The notes under the pieces are model-generated. The model worked only from the letters and a program-made list of their open reading frames with translations, searched no databases and was not told the DNA's origin. A program made the position numbers and the translations under genes. A stretch of DNA of 64,000 bases from Acidobacteriota bacterium (lineage in GTDB: Bacteria > Acidobacteriota > Terriglobia > Bryobacterales > Bryobacteraceae): assembly GCA_014584705.1 (NCBI GenBank), contig JACTMJ010000031.1, positions 186,001 through 250,000 of the forward strand. The letters are read 5' to 3'. Of the stretch, positions 44,538-55,428 are shown one piece after another (the first letter of the stretch is position 1; each line of letters opens with the position of its first letter).

Positions 44538-47500
44538 GTGAAACATCCACATCCAAATCACTGGCGCGGCCTGGAAGAGTGGGAGGATCCCACTTCGGTC
44601 CGAGAGCAGGCGGAGACGGAATTTATCGACACTCCCCTGCGAATCGGCGCCGAGCCCGGACGCCGTGACTTCCTGAAAGCCACCGGCTTTCTGGTCGCCG
44701 CCTCCTCGTTCACGGCCTGTTCCCGCCCGCCGGAAGAGAAGGCGCTGCCCCCAGTGGTTCAACTGGAGGGAGATGTGCCGGGCAAGTCCTACCGCTACGC
44801 CACTGTCTGCGGGGCTTGCCCGTCGGCGTGCGGCATTGTGGCGAAGGTGCGTGACGGACGTCCCATCAAGCTGGAAGGGAATCCCGCGCACCCGCTCACG
44901 CGCGGAGGGCTGTGTGCCACCGGTCAGGCCTCCATTCTAAGCCTCTACGACAGCCATCGCGTGCAATTGCCGCGTTCCGCCGGGAAGGAGAGCTCCTGGG
45001 ACGAGGCGGATAGCCGCATCGCCGAAGCGCTCTCGGCGGCACGCCAGAATTCCGGCGCGGTGCGCGTGCTCTCTTCCACCCTCACCAGCCCGACCCTGCT
45101 GCGCCAGATCGCCTCATTTGTGAGCGCGTTCCCCGACGGAAAGCACGTCGTAGCCGACCCGGTCTCGGCCTCCGCGATTCTCGATGCGCACGAACGCACG
45201 CATGGCGTCCGCCGTCTGCCGCACTATCAGCTTGGCAAAGCGGAGGTGGTTGCTTCCTTCGATGCGGACTTCCTCGGGTCGTGGATCGCGACAACGGAGT
45301 TTACGCGCGGATACACCGAAAGCCGGCTCGCGGAACAGGCCCCGCGCAAGGCCGCGTGGCATACCCAGGTGGAGGCGCGCTACACGGTATCCGGCGGGAA
45401 AGCGGACGAACGGATCAAGGTAGCGCCCTGGGAAGTCTCGGCCACGCTTGAGCATCTGGTGGCGAAGCTGGCTTCGCTCAGTGGGAAAGCCTTTGTGCCA
45501 GGCTCCGCCGCTCCCGCGGCCGATGTGATGGCTGCGATCGACCGCCTCGCGCAGCGGCTGTGGAACGCCAGGGGTAAGAGCCTGGTGCTCTATGGCGCGA
45601 ACGAAATCGCGGGGCAGCAACTCGCTAACTTCGCCAATGAATTGCTTGGCAATTACGGTAGCACCCTGGACCTGAGTCTCCCCTCTCTGCAGCGCCAGGG
45701 TAGCGACCGCGATCTCGCGCAATTGCTGGCCGAGGTCGCGGGCGGGAAGGTGGCGGTGTTGTTCGTGCTCGGCATGAACCCCGTCGCCGACCTCCCTCTG
45801 AGTGACGCAACACGCCAGGCTTTCGAGCGGATTCCGATGCTCGTTACTCTTGCGCCGCGCGAGGACGAAACGGCCGCGATCGCGAAGATTCATTGCCCCG
45901 ATAGCGATCCCTTCGAATCCTGGGGAGACGCGGAACCGGTTGCCGGGCTCGTCTCCGTGCAGCAGCCGCTCATTCTGCCATTGGACAAGTCCCGGCCCGC
46001 CCTTGAATCGTTCGCAAAGTGGGCGGGAAAGCCCGCGTCTGCATACGAACTGGTGCAGGCGCACTGGAGGGAATCCATTCATCCAAGAGCCGCCAGCGCA
46101 GTTCCGTTTGAAACCTTCTGGCACAAAGCGCTTCACGACGGATTCGCCGAAGTAAAGTCCAATCTGCCCGTCGCCGGGGCCTTTGCGACTGGCGCCGTAA
46201 CTCCTCTTGGTAAGCAGGCGGCCGCCACCGCGATGCTGCAGCTCTATGTGAAGCCCGGCATGCTCGACGGCGCACTTGCCTACAATCCCTGGCTTCAGGA
46301 ATTGCCGGACCCGGTCACCAAGGCGACCTGGGACAACTACGCGAGCATTTCTCCCGCCAAGGCGAAGGAACTTGGCGTCAAGAACGGTGACATTGTGCGT
46401 GTGGCGGTGGGCGATACCGCTCTGGAACTGCCCGCTCTCGTCCAGGCCGGACAGCACGATGCGCTCGTTGCGGTTGCGCTCGGCTACGGCCGGAAGATCT
46501 CCGCGCGCTTCCAGGATTTCGGACCCAAGTGGATCGACCACCGCGCCACAACCGGTGCGAACGGGTTGGTTGGCGTTAACGCCGCATCGTTGCTGTCCAT
46601 GGAAGGCAACACGCTCTCTTACTTGCGGCCGGGCGTGACACTCGCTACCACTGGAAAGCGACAGGCGCTGGCGGTGACGCAATCTCATCACACGCTCTCC
46701 GTGCCGGAGAATCTGGATCCGGGCGGCCCGCCGCGCCCTATCGTTCAGGAAGTGTACCTGAGTGAGCCGGAAACGTTCCCCGCGCATGACCCGGAAGATG
46801 TTCCCGAACTCTGGCCGCCGGATCACCCATATCCCGGGCATCGCTGGGGAATGGCGATCGATCTCGACGCCTGCACCGGATGCTCGGCGTGCGTGGTTGC
46901 CTGCCAGATTGAAAACAACGTTCCGGTCGTCGGCAAAGACGAAGTGATGCGCAAGCGCGAAATGCACTGGATCCGCATTGACCGCTACTACTCGGGAGAT
47001 GTCGAGAATCCGAGTTCCGCACACCAGCCCATGCTCTGCCAGCATTGCGAGAACGCGCCTTGCGAGACCGTGTGCCCCGTGCTTGCCACCGTCCACAGTA
47101 GCGAAGGTCTAAGTCAGCAGGTGTACAACCGCTGCATTGGCACCCGCTATTGCGCCAACAACTGCCCATACAAGGTGCGGCGCTTCAACTGGTTCAACTA
47201 TCCGCGCGAAGACAAGCTGGCCAATCTGCTTCTGAATCCGGATGTCACAGTGCGTTCGCGCGGCGTGATGGAAAAGTGCAGCTTCTGCATCCAGCGCATT
47301 CAGGAAGCAAAGATCAGCGCGAAACAGGAGGGCAGGGAACTCAAGGATGGCGATGTCGTCACGGCTTGCCAGCAATCCTGCCCGGCCAACGCGATCGTTT
47401 TCGGCGACATGAACAATCCGGAAAGCAAGGTCTCGAAATGGGTAAAGAACCCGCGCCGTTACCGTGTACTCGAAGAAATCAACGTGCGCCCGTCGGTCCA

Positions 47501-47550
47501 CTATCTGAAGATCGTGAAACGCAGCGGGGAGAAGCCAGGGGAGGAGCATC

Positions 47551-47558
<8 letters not shown>
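44538..47558 (+). CDS. actB: Alternative complex III subunit ActB, molybdopterin-like plus Fe-S
   Basis: ActB is a large fused subunit of about 1006 residues. A twin-arginine motif, RRDFLKATG (residues 42-50), sends it across the membrane. The N-terminal 740 residues resemble a molybdopterin oxidoreductase (ATVCGACPSACGIVAKVRDG) but are known to lack the cofactor in this family. The C-terminal part is a ferredoxin domain with CTGCSACVVACQIENN, CQHCENAPCETVCP, CIGTRYCANNCPYKVRRFNW and CSFCIQRI, which should hold four clusters. The GTG at 44538 was chosen for the GAGGAG nine bases upstream. The stop overlaps actC by eight bases. Confidence 0.96.
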
Positions 47559-48977
<1,419 letters not shown>

Positions 48978-48981
<4 letters not shown>

Positions 48982-49511
48982 CAGGCCGTGTGATGGTGGG
49001 CATCTTCACCAATGAGGGCGACCTTCTGGATGTCACAAATACCGTGCGCGCTCGCGGTATCAAGATCGTCGACGTATACGCCCCGTACGCGGTACACGGG
49101 TTGGACAAAGCCATGGGGCTCCCTGCCCCCTGGCGCATTCCCTGGACCTGCTTCGCTCTTGGCCTGTTCGGTGCTGTTGCGAAGACGTGGTTCGAGTATT
49201 GGACCACGGCGACGGATTGGCCGGTGAATGTCGGCGGGAAGCCATGGGATTCTTTGCCCGCTTTCGTGCCCATCACCTTCGAAATCATGGTGCTTTTCGC
49301 CGGTCTGAGCGCTGTATTCGCCTTCTTCTGGGTGAGCAGGCTCTACCCAGGGAAGAAAGCCGTCATCACGAACGTCGGCACCACCGACGACCGCTTCGCG
49401 CTGGTACTTGAAGAAAGCGACGCGGCCTTTGACCCCGACGAGGTTCGCGCGCTGCTCGAATCCTACGGTGCGGTCGAGGTGACCGAACGGGCGGAGGTAG
49501 TCATCCGATGA
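48978..49511 (+). CDS. actD: Alternative complex III subunit ActD
   Basis: ActD is a 177-residue subunit with two central membrane helices and a ferredoxin-like polar N-terminus of the DUF3341 type (VMVGIFTNEGDLLDVTNTVR, IVDVYAPYAVHGLDKAMGL). Two hydrophobic helices (about 54-75 and 98-118) flank WPVNVGGKPWDSLPAFVP. The C-terminal tail folds back into a small alpha/beta domain ending VEVTERAEVVI. It overlaps actC and actE by four bases each. Confidence 0.94.
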
Positions 49512-50212
49512 AGCTCAATGTTTTTCTGGGAATCGTCTTTGTCCTGCTGATTCTGGCGAACGTCTACGTACGTCCGGATGAAACAAAACTCAACTTTGAG
49601 TTTCTTCCCGAGATGGTGCGGACGGCTTCGTACAAAGCCTTCGACGAGAATGAGAATTTCGCGAATCACATGACCTTTCAGGCACCGCCTCCGCACACGG
49701 TGTCGCAGGACATTGCCCCCGACGCTTATGGCGCGAGCGAGGCGGACGCCATCCGGGCAGGGGAAGAATTGAAGAATCCTTACGGTACCGAAGACCTCGC
49801 CGCGTACACGCGAGGAGGCGAGGTGTTCCGTACCTGGTGTGTTCCGTGCCATGGCGGATCAGGCAAGGGTGACGGTCCGGTGGCGATGCGGGGTTTCCCC
49901 GCCCCGCCGCCGCTCACCAGCCAGAGCGCCCTGGCGATGAAAGACGGCCGGATCTTCCATGTGATCACGCACGGGCAGAACAACATGCCCGGGTATGCAT
50001 CGCAAATTTCAGCCGAAGACCGCTGGAAGGCGGTAGTCTACGTGCGATCTCTCCAGCGCCCGGCCCTCGCCGAGGCGCAGGCCGCCAATGAGGCTGCCGC
50101 ACCCGCTACCGCCGCTGCGTCGAGTGCCGCCGAGCCGGGCGTCGCTGCGCCGAGTGCGCCTGCAAAGCCTGCCGCCCCGGCTTCTCCCGCCGCACAGGAG
50201 GTGCGCCCGTGA
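49508..50212 (+). CDS. actE: Alternative complex III subunit ActE, monoheme cytochrome c
   Basis: ActE is a single-heme c-type cytochrome. The site is CVPCHGGSGKGDGPV (residues about 117-131), with the Met ligand probably in NNMPGYASQI near residue 160. An N-terminal helix (about 3-21) anchors it. After the heme domain (about 1-185) there is a 45-residue tail almost entirely of Ala, Pro, Ser and Glu, which is low-complexity and probably disordered. It may be a flexible tether. The stop overlaps actF by four bases. Confidence 0.94.
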   Translation: MKLNVFLGIVFVLLILANVYVRPDETKLNFEFLPEMVRTASYKAFDENENFANHMTFQAPPPHTVSQDIAPDAYGASEADAIRAGEELKNPYGTEDLAAYTRGGEVFRTWCVPCHGGSGKGDGPVAMRGFPAPPPLTSQSALAMKDGRIFHVITHGQNNMPGYASQISAEDRWKAVVYVRSLQRPALAEAQAANEAAAPATAAASSAAEPGVAAPSAPAKPAAPASPAAQEVRP

Positions 50213-51372
50213 ACGCCATTTCTACCGAGTTTCATCCATCCCCCCGATTGATCCGCTGGCTTTGGGGCCTCGTAATCGGTGGTGGAGCCACCCTCGCTCT
50301 CGGCCTTGTTATCTCCCCGCAGATGGCGCTTTCCAGCCTTCTCTCCGCGGGGTATACCTTGCTTTGCGCGGGCCTCGCGGGTATCTTCTTTGTCGCCGCG
50401 CAGTATGCCAGCGGCGCGAGTTGGGCGGTGGCATTCCGCCGCGTGCCGGAAGCCATGTGCGCCGCGCTTCCCGTGGGCGCGCTGATTGTCGGCGTCACTT
50501 TGCTCGCAGGTTCGGAGTTGTATCCGTGGGTTCACGACCGTCACCATATCACCGGCTTCAAGGCCATGTGGCTGAACTTCCCGTTCTTCCTGATGCGGGC
50601 GGTCTTCTATCTGCTGCTTTGGTGGGTCTTTGCCCGTAAGATTCTTGCCACTTCGCGGGCGCAGGACGCCAATCCGGACCCCGCGCTCTCGCAGCGCAAC
50701 ACGCGCCTCTCGGTTCTCTTTCTGGTGCTGTTTGCCATTACCTTCTGGCTGGCGAGCTTTGACTGGATTATGTCGCTCGAGCCCCACTGGTACAGTACCA
50801 TTTTCGGGATCTACAACTTCGCAGGCATGTTCTCTTCCGGCATCGCGATCATCATTCTGCTGGTGCTGTGGATGCGCCGCGCCGGGCCGCTGCGCGATTT
50901 CGTGACGGACGAGCATTTCCACGATCTGGGGAAACTCCTTTTTGGCTTCACCAGTTTTTGGATGTACATCTGGTTCAGCCAGTACATGCTGATCTGGTAC
51001 GCAAACATCACGGAGGAGACGCTTCGCTATACCCACTTGCAGCACAGGTACTGGCTTCCACTGTTTATTCTGAACGTCATTCTGAACTGGGTTTTCCCGT
51101 TTCTGGCGCTCCTGAATAAACGCACAAAGCGCACGGGCCACCTGCTGGCGCGGGTTGCCGCGGTGGTGCTTGTCGGACGCTGGCTGGACGTATACCTGAT
51201 GGTGCAGCCCGCCGCCGGCGGAGAGAATCCGACGATTGCCGTGTGGGATATTGGTGCGGTCGTCGCCGCGTCCGCACTGTTTGTCCTGCTGTTCATCCGG
51301 GGGATGCGCCAGGCCTCGCCGGTTCCCGCCGGAGATCCCCGGCTGGCGGAGAGCTTGCATTATCACAACTAG
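50209..51372 (+). CDS. actF: Alternative complex III subunit ActF
   Basis: ActF is the second NrfD-like membrane subunit (387 residues, ten helices). Visible blocks are ALGLVISPQMALSSLLSAG, WVHDRHHITGFKAMWLNFPF, FWLASFDWIMSLEPHWYSTI and FWMYIWFSQYMLIWYANITE, all characteristic of ActF. It is the last gene of the 16.6 kb operon. No terminator hairpin is obvious in the following 130 bases. Complex IV genes do not follow, though they do in many relatives. Confidence 0.95.
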   Translation: MNAISTEFHPSPRLIRWLWGLVIGGGATLALGLVISPQMALSSLLSAGYTLLCAGLAGIFFVAAQYASGASWAVAFRRVPEAMCAALPVGALIVGVTLLAGSELYPWVHDRHHITGFKAMWLNFPFFLMRAVFYLLLWWVFARKILATSRAQDANPDPALSQRNTRLSVLFLVLFAITFWLASFDWIMSLEPHWYSTIFGIYNFAGMFSSGIAIIILLVLWMRRAGPLRDFVTDEHFHDLGKLLFGFTSFWMYIWFSQYMLIWYANITEETLRYTHLQHRYWLPLFILNVILNWVFPFLALLNKRTKRTGHLLARVAAVVLVGRWLDVYLMVQPAAGGENPTIAVWDIGAVVAASALFVLLFIRGMRQASPVPAGDPRLAESLHYHN

Positions 51373-51502
51373 CTGGGGATGAGTTCTCCCCTGCGTGCGC
51401 ATCGTGAGTACGTATTGCCCATTGAGTTGGGCTCGTCCTGTATCGGTTACAATGAGGGCTGCCCAGCGTCCTCATTGTCGGCGGGCGAAAGCAGGAAATA
51501 GC

Positions 51503-52252
51503 TTGAGCGAGCAAGATTCCAGACCGTCTGTCGGCTGGGCGAAGGACAAAAGAAACTATAACGACCGCCTCTTTGGATCGGGTCTGCGAGGCTGGTTTCA
51601 TGGCGGGCGTTTTCGGTGGTTGCGAGAGCAGATTCGCAGACGTTCGAGCATGCCCCCTTCCGTCCTGGAGATTGGGTGCTTTGACGGCAAGGTGCTCAAC
51701 TTCATTGCACCGGCCCCGCGCCGCTACCTAGGGCTCGATGCCAATTGGGAGGGCGGGCTCGATCTGGCCAAAGTCAAATGGGCCGGATTTCCCGGGGCGG
51801 AGTTCCGGAAATGCCAGAATCCGGAGGAAGTACCAACCGGTGAGCGGTTTGATGTGGCGATCGTCATGGAAACGCTAGAGCACCTCCCGGACGATGTGCT
51901 GGACGGCTATATCGCCCGCCTTCGGGAAGTAACCGATGGATACCTGCTCATTACTTCTCCCAACGAAATCGGACCGGTGTGCTTCGCCAAACAGATCGTA
52001 AAGAAGGCCGTCTTCGGCGGTTCATCTTTTGGCTGGGCGGATATCTGGAATGCCACTCTCGGCAGAACCGGACGTATTGTCCGGGATGAGCACCGGGGCT
52101 TCAATTATCGCCATCTGATTGAGACCTTGCGCAAGTCTTTCGATGTCGAGTCCGTGCATGGGATCCCTTTCTCCTGGGCGCCGCCGTACTTGAATTTTAC
52201 CGTCGGAATCGTTCTGGTGCCGAAGCCGAAGGGGCGTCCGCCGGCGCGGTAG
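51503..52252 (+). CDS. Class I SAM-dependent methyltransferase
   Basis: The protein has 249 residues. Motif I is VLEIGCFDGKVLNFIAP, followed by YLGLDANWEGG (motif II), VAIVMETLEHLPDDVLDGYI (motif IV) and LLITSPNEIGPVCFAKQ. The layout is that of small-molecule or polysaccharide-modifying methyltransferases; I cannot tell the substrate. The TTG at 51503, preceded by CAGGAAA, is the most likely start because the family text begins soon after; an in-frame ATG at 51395 would add 36 residues unlike it. It stands alone, 131 bases after actF. Confidence 0.82.
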   Translation: MSEQDSRPSVGWAKDKRNYNDRLFGSGLRGWFHGGRFRWLREQIRRRSSMPPSVLEIGCFDGKVLNFIAPAPRRYLGLDANWEGGLDLAKVKWAGFPGAEFRKCQNPEEVPTGERFDVAIVMETLEHLPDDVLDGYIARLREVTDGYLLITSPNEIGPVCFAKQIVKKAVFGGSSFGWADIWNATLGRTGRIVRDEHRGFNYRHLIETLRKSFDVESVHGIPFSWAPPYLNFTVGIVLVPKPKGRPPAR

Positions 52253-52392
52253 TGTTTCCGGGAACTGGCGCGAGGCCTCCCGCCGGGCGTGCTTAGCGAT
52301 GCCGGCCGCTTGGTTTCAACGGTCTCCCGGCAACGATGGCGGCGCCGTCAGGAGTTCTTTGACGTAGCCTGCTTCCTCGATATCCTGAAAGG

Positions 52393-54381
52393 ATGGCGTT
52401 TCGTTTAGGAATCGACTACCAACCGCGAGGCGATCAGGGGGCGGCGATCGCGGAGCTTGTGCGCGGCATCCGGGATGGAGAAGAGCACCAGGTGCTGCTC
52501 GGAGTCACCGGCTCCGGCAAGACCTTCACGATGGCGAAGATCATCGAAGAACTGGAGCGCCCCGCTCTTATTCTTGCGCATAACAAGACCCTCGCCGCGC
52601 AGCTCTATCAGGAATTCAAGACGTTTTTCCCGGATAATGCCGTGGAGTATTTCGTCAGTTATTACGACTATTACCAACCGGAAGCCTACATCTCGTCCTC
52701 AGATACCTACATTGAGAAAGAAGCAACGGTAAACCAGGAGTTGGATAAGCTGCGCCTTTCCGCAACACGGAGCTTATTCGAACGGCGGGATTGCGTGATC
52801 GTGGCGAGTGTGAGCTGCATTTACGGCCTGGGTTCGCCCGAAGCGTACTATGGCATGCTGCTGATGCTCGAAAAGGGGCAGCGCATCGCGCGGAAAGAGA
52901 TCCTGGCCAAGCTCGTCGAAATTCTCTACGAACGCAATGACGCCGATTTCCGTCGCGGGACCTTCCGCGTGCGCGGCGACGTGATCGAGGTGTATCCCAC
53001 TTACGACGATTCCGCTCTGCGCATCGAATTGTGGGGGGACGAGATCGAATCCCTTTCCAAGGTGGACCCCCTGCTCGGTACAGTGCAGGAGACGTTTGAA
53101 CGGCTGCCCATTTATCCAAAGTCGCATTACGTGATGAGCGTTCCCACGCGGCAGGTGGCGATGGCCTCGATCGACAAGGAACTGCGCGTTCGTCACGCGG
53201 AACTCGAGCACATGGGCAAGGCGATTGAGGCGCAGCGGCTGTGGCAGCGAACGAAGTTTGACCTCGAGATGATGCGGGAGATCGGCTATTGCCACGGGAT
53301 CGAGAATTACTCGCGGCACTTCAGCGGTCGCGCTCCGGGAGAACCGCCGCCGACTCTGCTTGACTACCTCCCGCACGATGCGCTCCTGTTCATCGACGAA
53401 AGCCACCAGGCGATGCCGCAGCTCCGCGGCATGTATCACGGCGACCGCTCGCGGAAGGAGAACCTGGTCGCTTTCGGTTTCCGGCTGCCGAGCGCTCTCG
53501 ACAACCGGCCATTGAAGTTCGAAGAGTTCGAAGCGCGCGCGCACCAAATGCTTTACGTTTCCGCAACGCCGGGGCCTTATGAACTGGAAAAGACCGGAGG
53601 CGTGTTTGTCGAGCAGGTTATCCGGCCGACTGGGTTGCTTGATCCGCTGGTGGAAGTGCGCCCCATCAAAGGGCAGGTGGACGACCTGCTGCATGAGATC
53701 CGTTTGCGCGCGGAGCGGAACGAGCGGGTGCTGGTGACCACGCTCACCAAGAAGATGGCGGAAGATCTTGCGGAGTACTACGGCGAAGTGGGAGTGAAGT
53801 GCCAATACCTTCACTCGGAAGTGAGCACGCTTGACCGGGTAAAGATCCTGCGCGGATTGAGGAAGGGCGAGTTCGACGCGCTCATCGGGGTAAACCTGCT
53901 GCGGGAGGGGCTGGACCTGCCGGAGGTGTCGCTAGTGGCGATCCTGGATGCGGACAAAGAAGGATTTTTGCGCTCCCAGGGCTCCCTCATCCAGACAATG
54001 GGCAGAGCCGCGCGCAACGTAAACGGACTTGCGGTGTTGTATGCGGATGTGATGACTGATAGCATGCGTAACGCAATTGACGAAACCACGCGGCGTCGCG
54101 CTGTGCAGATGGCTTACAACCAAGAGCATGGAATTGTTCCGCAAACCATTGTCAAGCCGGTCGATACGCTGCTCGTGCAGATTGCGGAGGGGGATTATGT
54201 TGACTTGACGGCTGGAGAGCCTGAGACGGAAGAAGCGCCTCTCTCCGCGGAAGATGCGGGTGCGCTGGCGGCGGCGCTGGAAGAGCAGATGCGTGCGGCC
54301 GCCCGCGAGTTCGAGTTTGAGAAAGCGGCCCAGTTGCGAGACCGAATTAAGGAGTTGCGGAAACAGATGCTGACGGGATGA
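52393..54381 (+). CDS. uvrB: Excinuclease ABC subunit B
   Basis: UvrB verifies DNA damage for nucleotide excision repair. The Walker A loop is GVTGSGKTFTMAK (residues 37-49), with the beta-hairpin YYDYYQPEAYISSSDTYIEK. FIDESHQAMPQL is the DEAD-like motif, and the UVR domain that binds UvrC lies at the C-terminus (REFEFEKAAQLRDRIKEL). The 662-residue length is normal. The gene stands between the methyltransferase and the DUF2520-like gene, close to the SOS mutasome genes on the opposite strand, but I see no operator before it matching that of imuA. Confidence 0.98.
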   Translation: MAFRLGIDYQPRGDQGAAIAELVRGIRDGEEHQVLLGVTGSGKTFTMAKIIEELERPALILAHNKTLAAQLYQEFKTFFPDNAVEYFVSYYDYYQPEAYISSSDTYIEKEATVNQELDKLRLSATRSLFERRDCVIVASVSCIYGLGSPEAYYGMLLMLEKGQRIARKEILAKLVEILYERNDADFRRGTFRVRGDVIEVYPTYDDSALRIELWGDEIESLSKVDPLLGTVQETFERLPIYPKSHYVMSVPTRQVAMASIDKELRVRHAELEHMGKAIEAQRLWQRTKFDLEMMREIGYCHGIENYSRHFSGRAPGEPPPTLLDYLPHDALLFIDESHQAMPQLRGMYHGDRSRKENLVAFGFRLPSALDNRPLKFEEFEARAHQMLYVSATPGPYELEKTGGVFVEQVIRPTGLLDPLVEVRPIKGQVDDLLHEIRLRAERNERVLVTTLTKKMAEDLAEYYGEVGVKCQYLHSEVSTLDRVKILRGLRKGEFDALIGVNLLREGLDLPEVSLVAILDADKEGFLRSQGSLIQTMGRAARNVNGLAVLYADVMTDSMRNAIDETTRRRAVQMAYNQEHGIVPQTIVKPVDTLLVQIAEGDYVDLTAGEPETEEAPLSAEDAGALAAALEEQMRAAAREFEFEKAAQLRDRIKELRKQMLTG

Positions 54382-54486
54382 TAAGTGGCCGTCGGGTGAA
54401 ATGAGAATGTGCCTGGTGGCCTTGGCGCGTTCTGGTACTGTTTTCACTTGTGGTGCAGTGGGGTACCCGGAGTAACTTAGTTCAAC

Positions 54487-55428
54487 ATGGTTAAGTGCAA
54501 GCACATTCATGCCGCCGGCTTTCTGGGAACCGGGGTGGTTAGCCGCACCTTTTTGGCGAATCTGCCTGCGCTGGTTGGATGGCTCGGGCCCGTCTTTTCT
54601 CCGCTGAACCGTGCGACGCCGAGGGTGGTGAGTGCACTGGGCGCCGGGTTCACCGTGCTCTCTCTGGAAGAGATGCGAGGCTGTGAGACGCTCTTCGTTT
54701 GCGCCCCGCCGGAGGAAACGGCGACGCTGCTCGATTCGGCGCGGCGGCATTGCGTGCTGCAGGGCGTGGACACAATGGTGCTGGTGGAGAGTTCCGCTCT
54801 TGCGGAGTTGCCCCCGAACCTGCCTTCGATGGTGACGGATTTTGGCTGTCTGAGTGTGTTTCCGAACCGGCGGAAGCGTGCCTATCTGGTGGAAGGCTCT
54901 CTTCGCTTCCGGCGTTTCTGCCAGAACCTCCTGGACGTGCCGATCAGCCGTCTGGTGGTGGCGCGCCGGGAAGCGCGGGTGATGGTGGACGCGGGCATTT
55001 TCCTCGCGGAGGAGTTCTGCCTGCCACTGCTCGAAGCGACGCAGGCTGCATTCGTGGCGGCGGGGATCGCCCGGGATCAGGCGCGAGAGATAGGGGCGGA
55101 ACTGCTGCGGGAATCGATCGAGAACGCGCACTTCGCGGGACGGAAGCGCTGGACGGGAATCTTGCACACGCGGGATCAGCGGAGGCTCGGCGAGATCGTC
55201 CGGGCGCTGCATTGCGAGAACGAGTTGCTGGCGAATCTGGTGATGGGTTTCTCGCGCCAGAGCCTGGCGGCGATGGGGAAGGATACGGATTGGATGGCGG
55301 CGCTACACTCGGGGTGCGAGAAGAATGGTGGGAAGCCCGTGGCGGCGCTGGCCCGAATTGAGCACGTTCACTCCCAGGAAGCCTCCCCGGCGGCCGGAAT
55401 GGCAAAGCCCCGGAAACGCCGCGGCTAG
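54487..55428 (+). CDS. Rossmann-fold protein, DUF2520-like
   Basis: The 313-residue protein opens with AAGFLGTGVVSRTFLANLPA, a Rossmann nucleotide loop of the form GxxGxG-like spacing. The C-terminal helical half (about 155-290) has LDVPISRLVVARREARVMVDAG and DQAREIGAELLRESIENAHF, which recalls DUF2520 and 6-phosphogluconate-dehydrogenase-like folds. No enzyme activity is assigned to that family. The C-terminal tail is basic. Its last four bases overlap the convergent stop of dnaE2. Confidence 0.7.
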   Translation: MVKCKHIHAAGFLGTGVVSRTFLANLPALVGWLGPVFSPLNRATPRVVSALGAGFTVLSLEEMRGCETLFVCAPPEETATLLDSARRHCVLQGVDTMVLVESSALAELPPNLPSMVTDFGCLSVFPNRRKRAYLVEGSLRFRRFCQNLLDVPISRLVVARREARVMVDAGIFLAEEFCLPLLEATQAAFVAAGIARDQAREIGAELLRESIENAHFAGRKRWTGILHTRDQRRLGEIVRALHCENELLANLVMGFSRQSLAAMGKDTDWMAALHSGCEKNGGKPVAALARIEHVHSQEASPAAGMAKPRKRRG

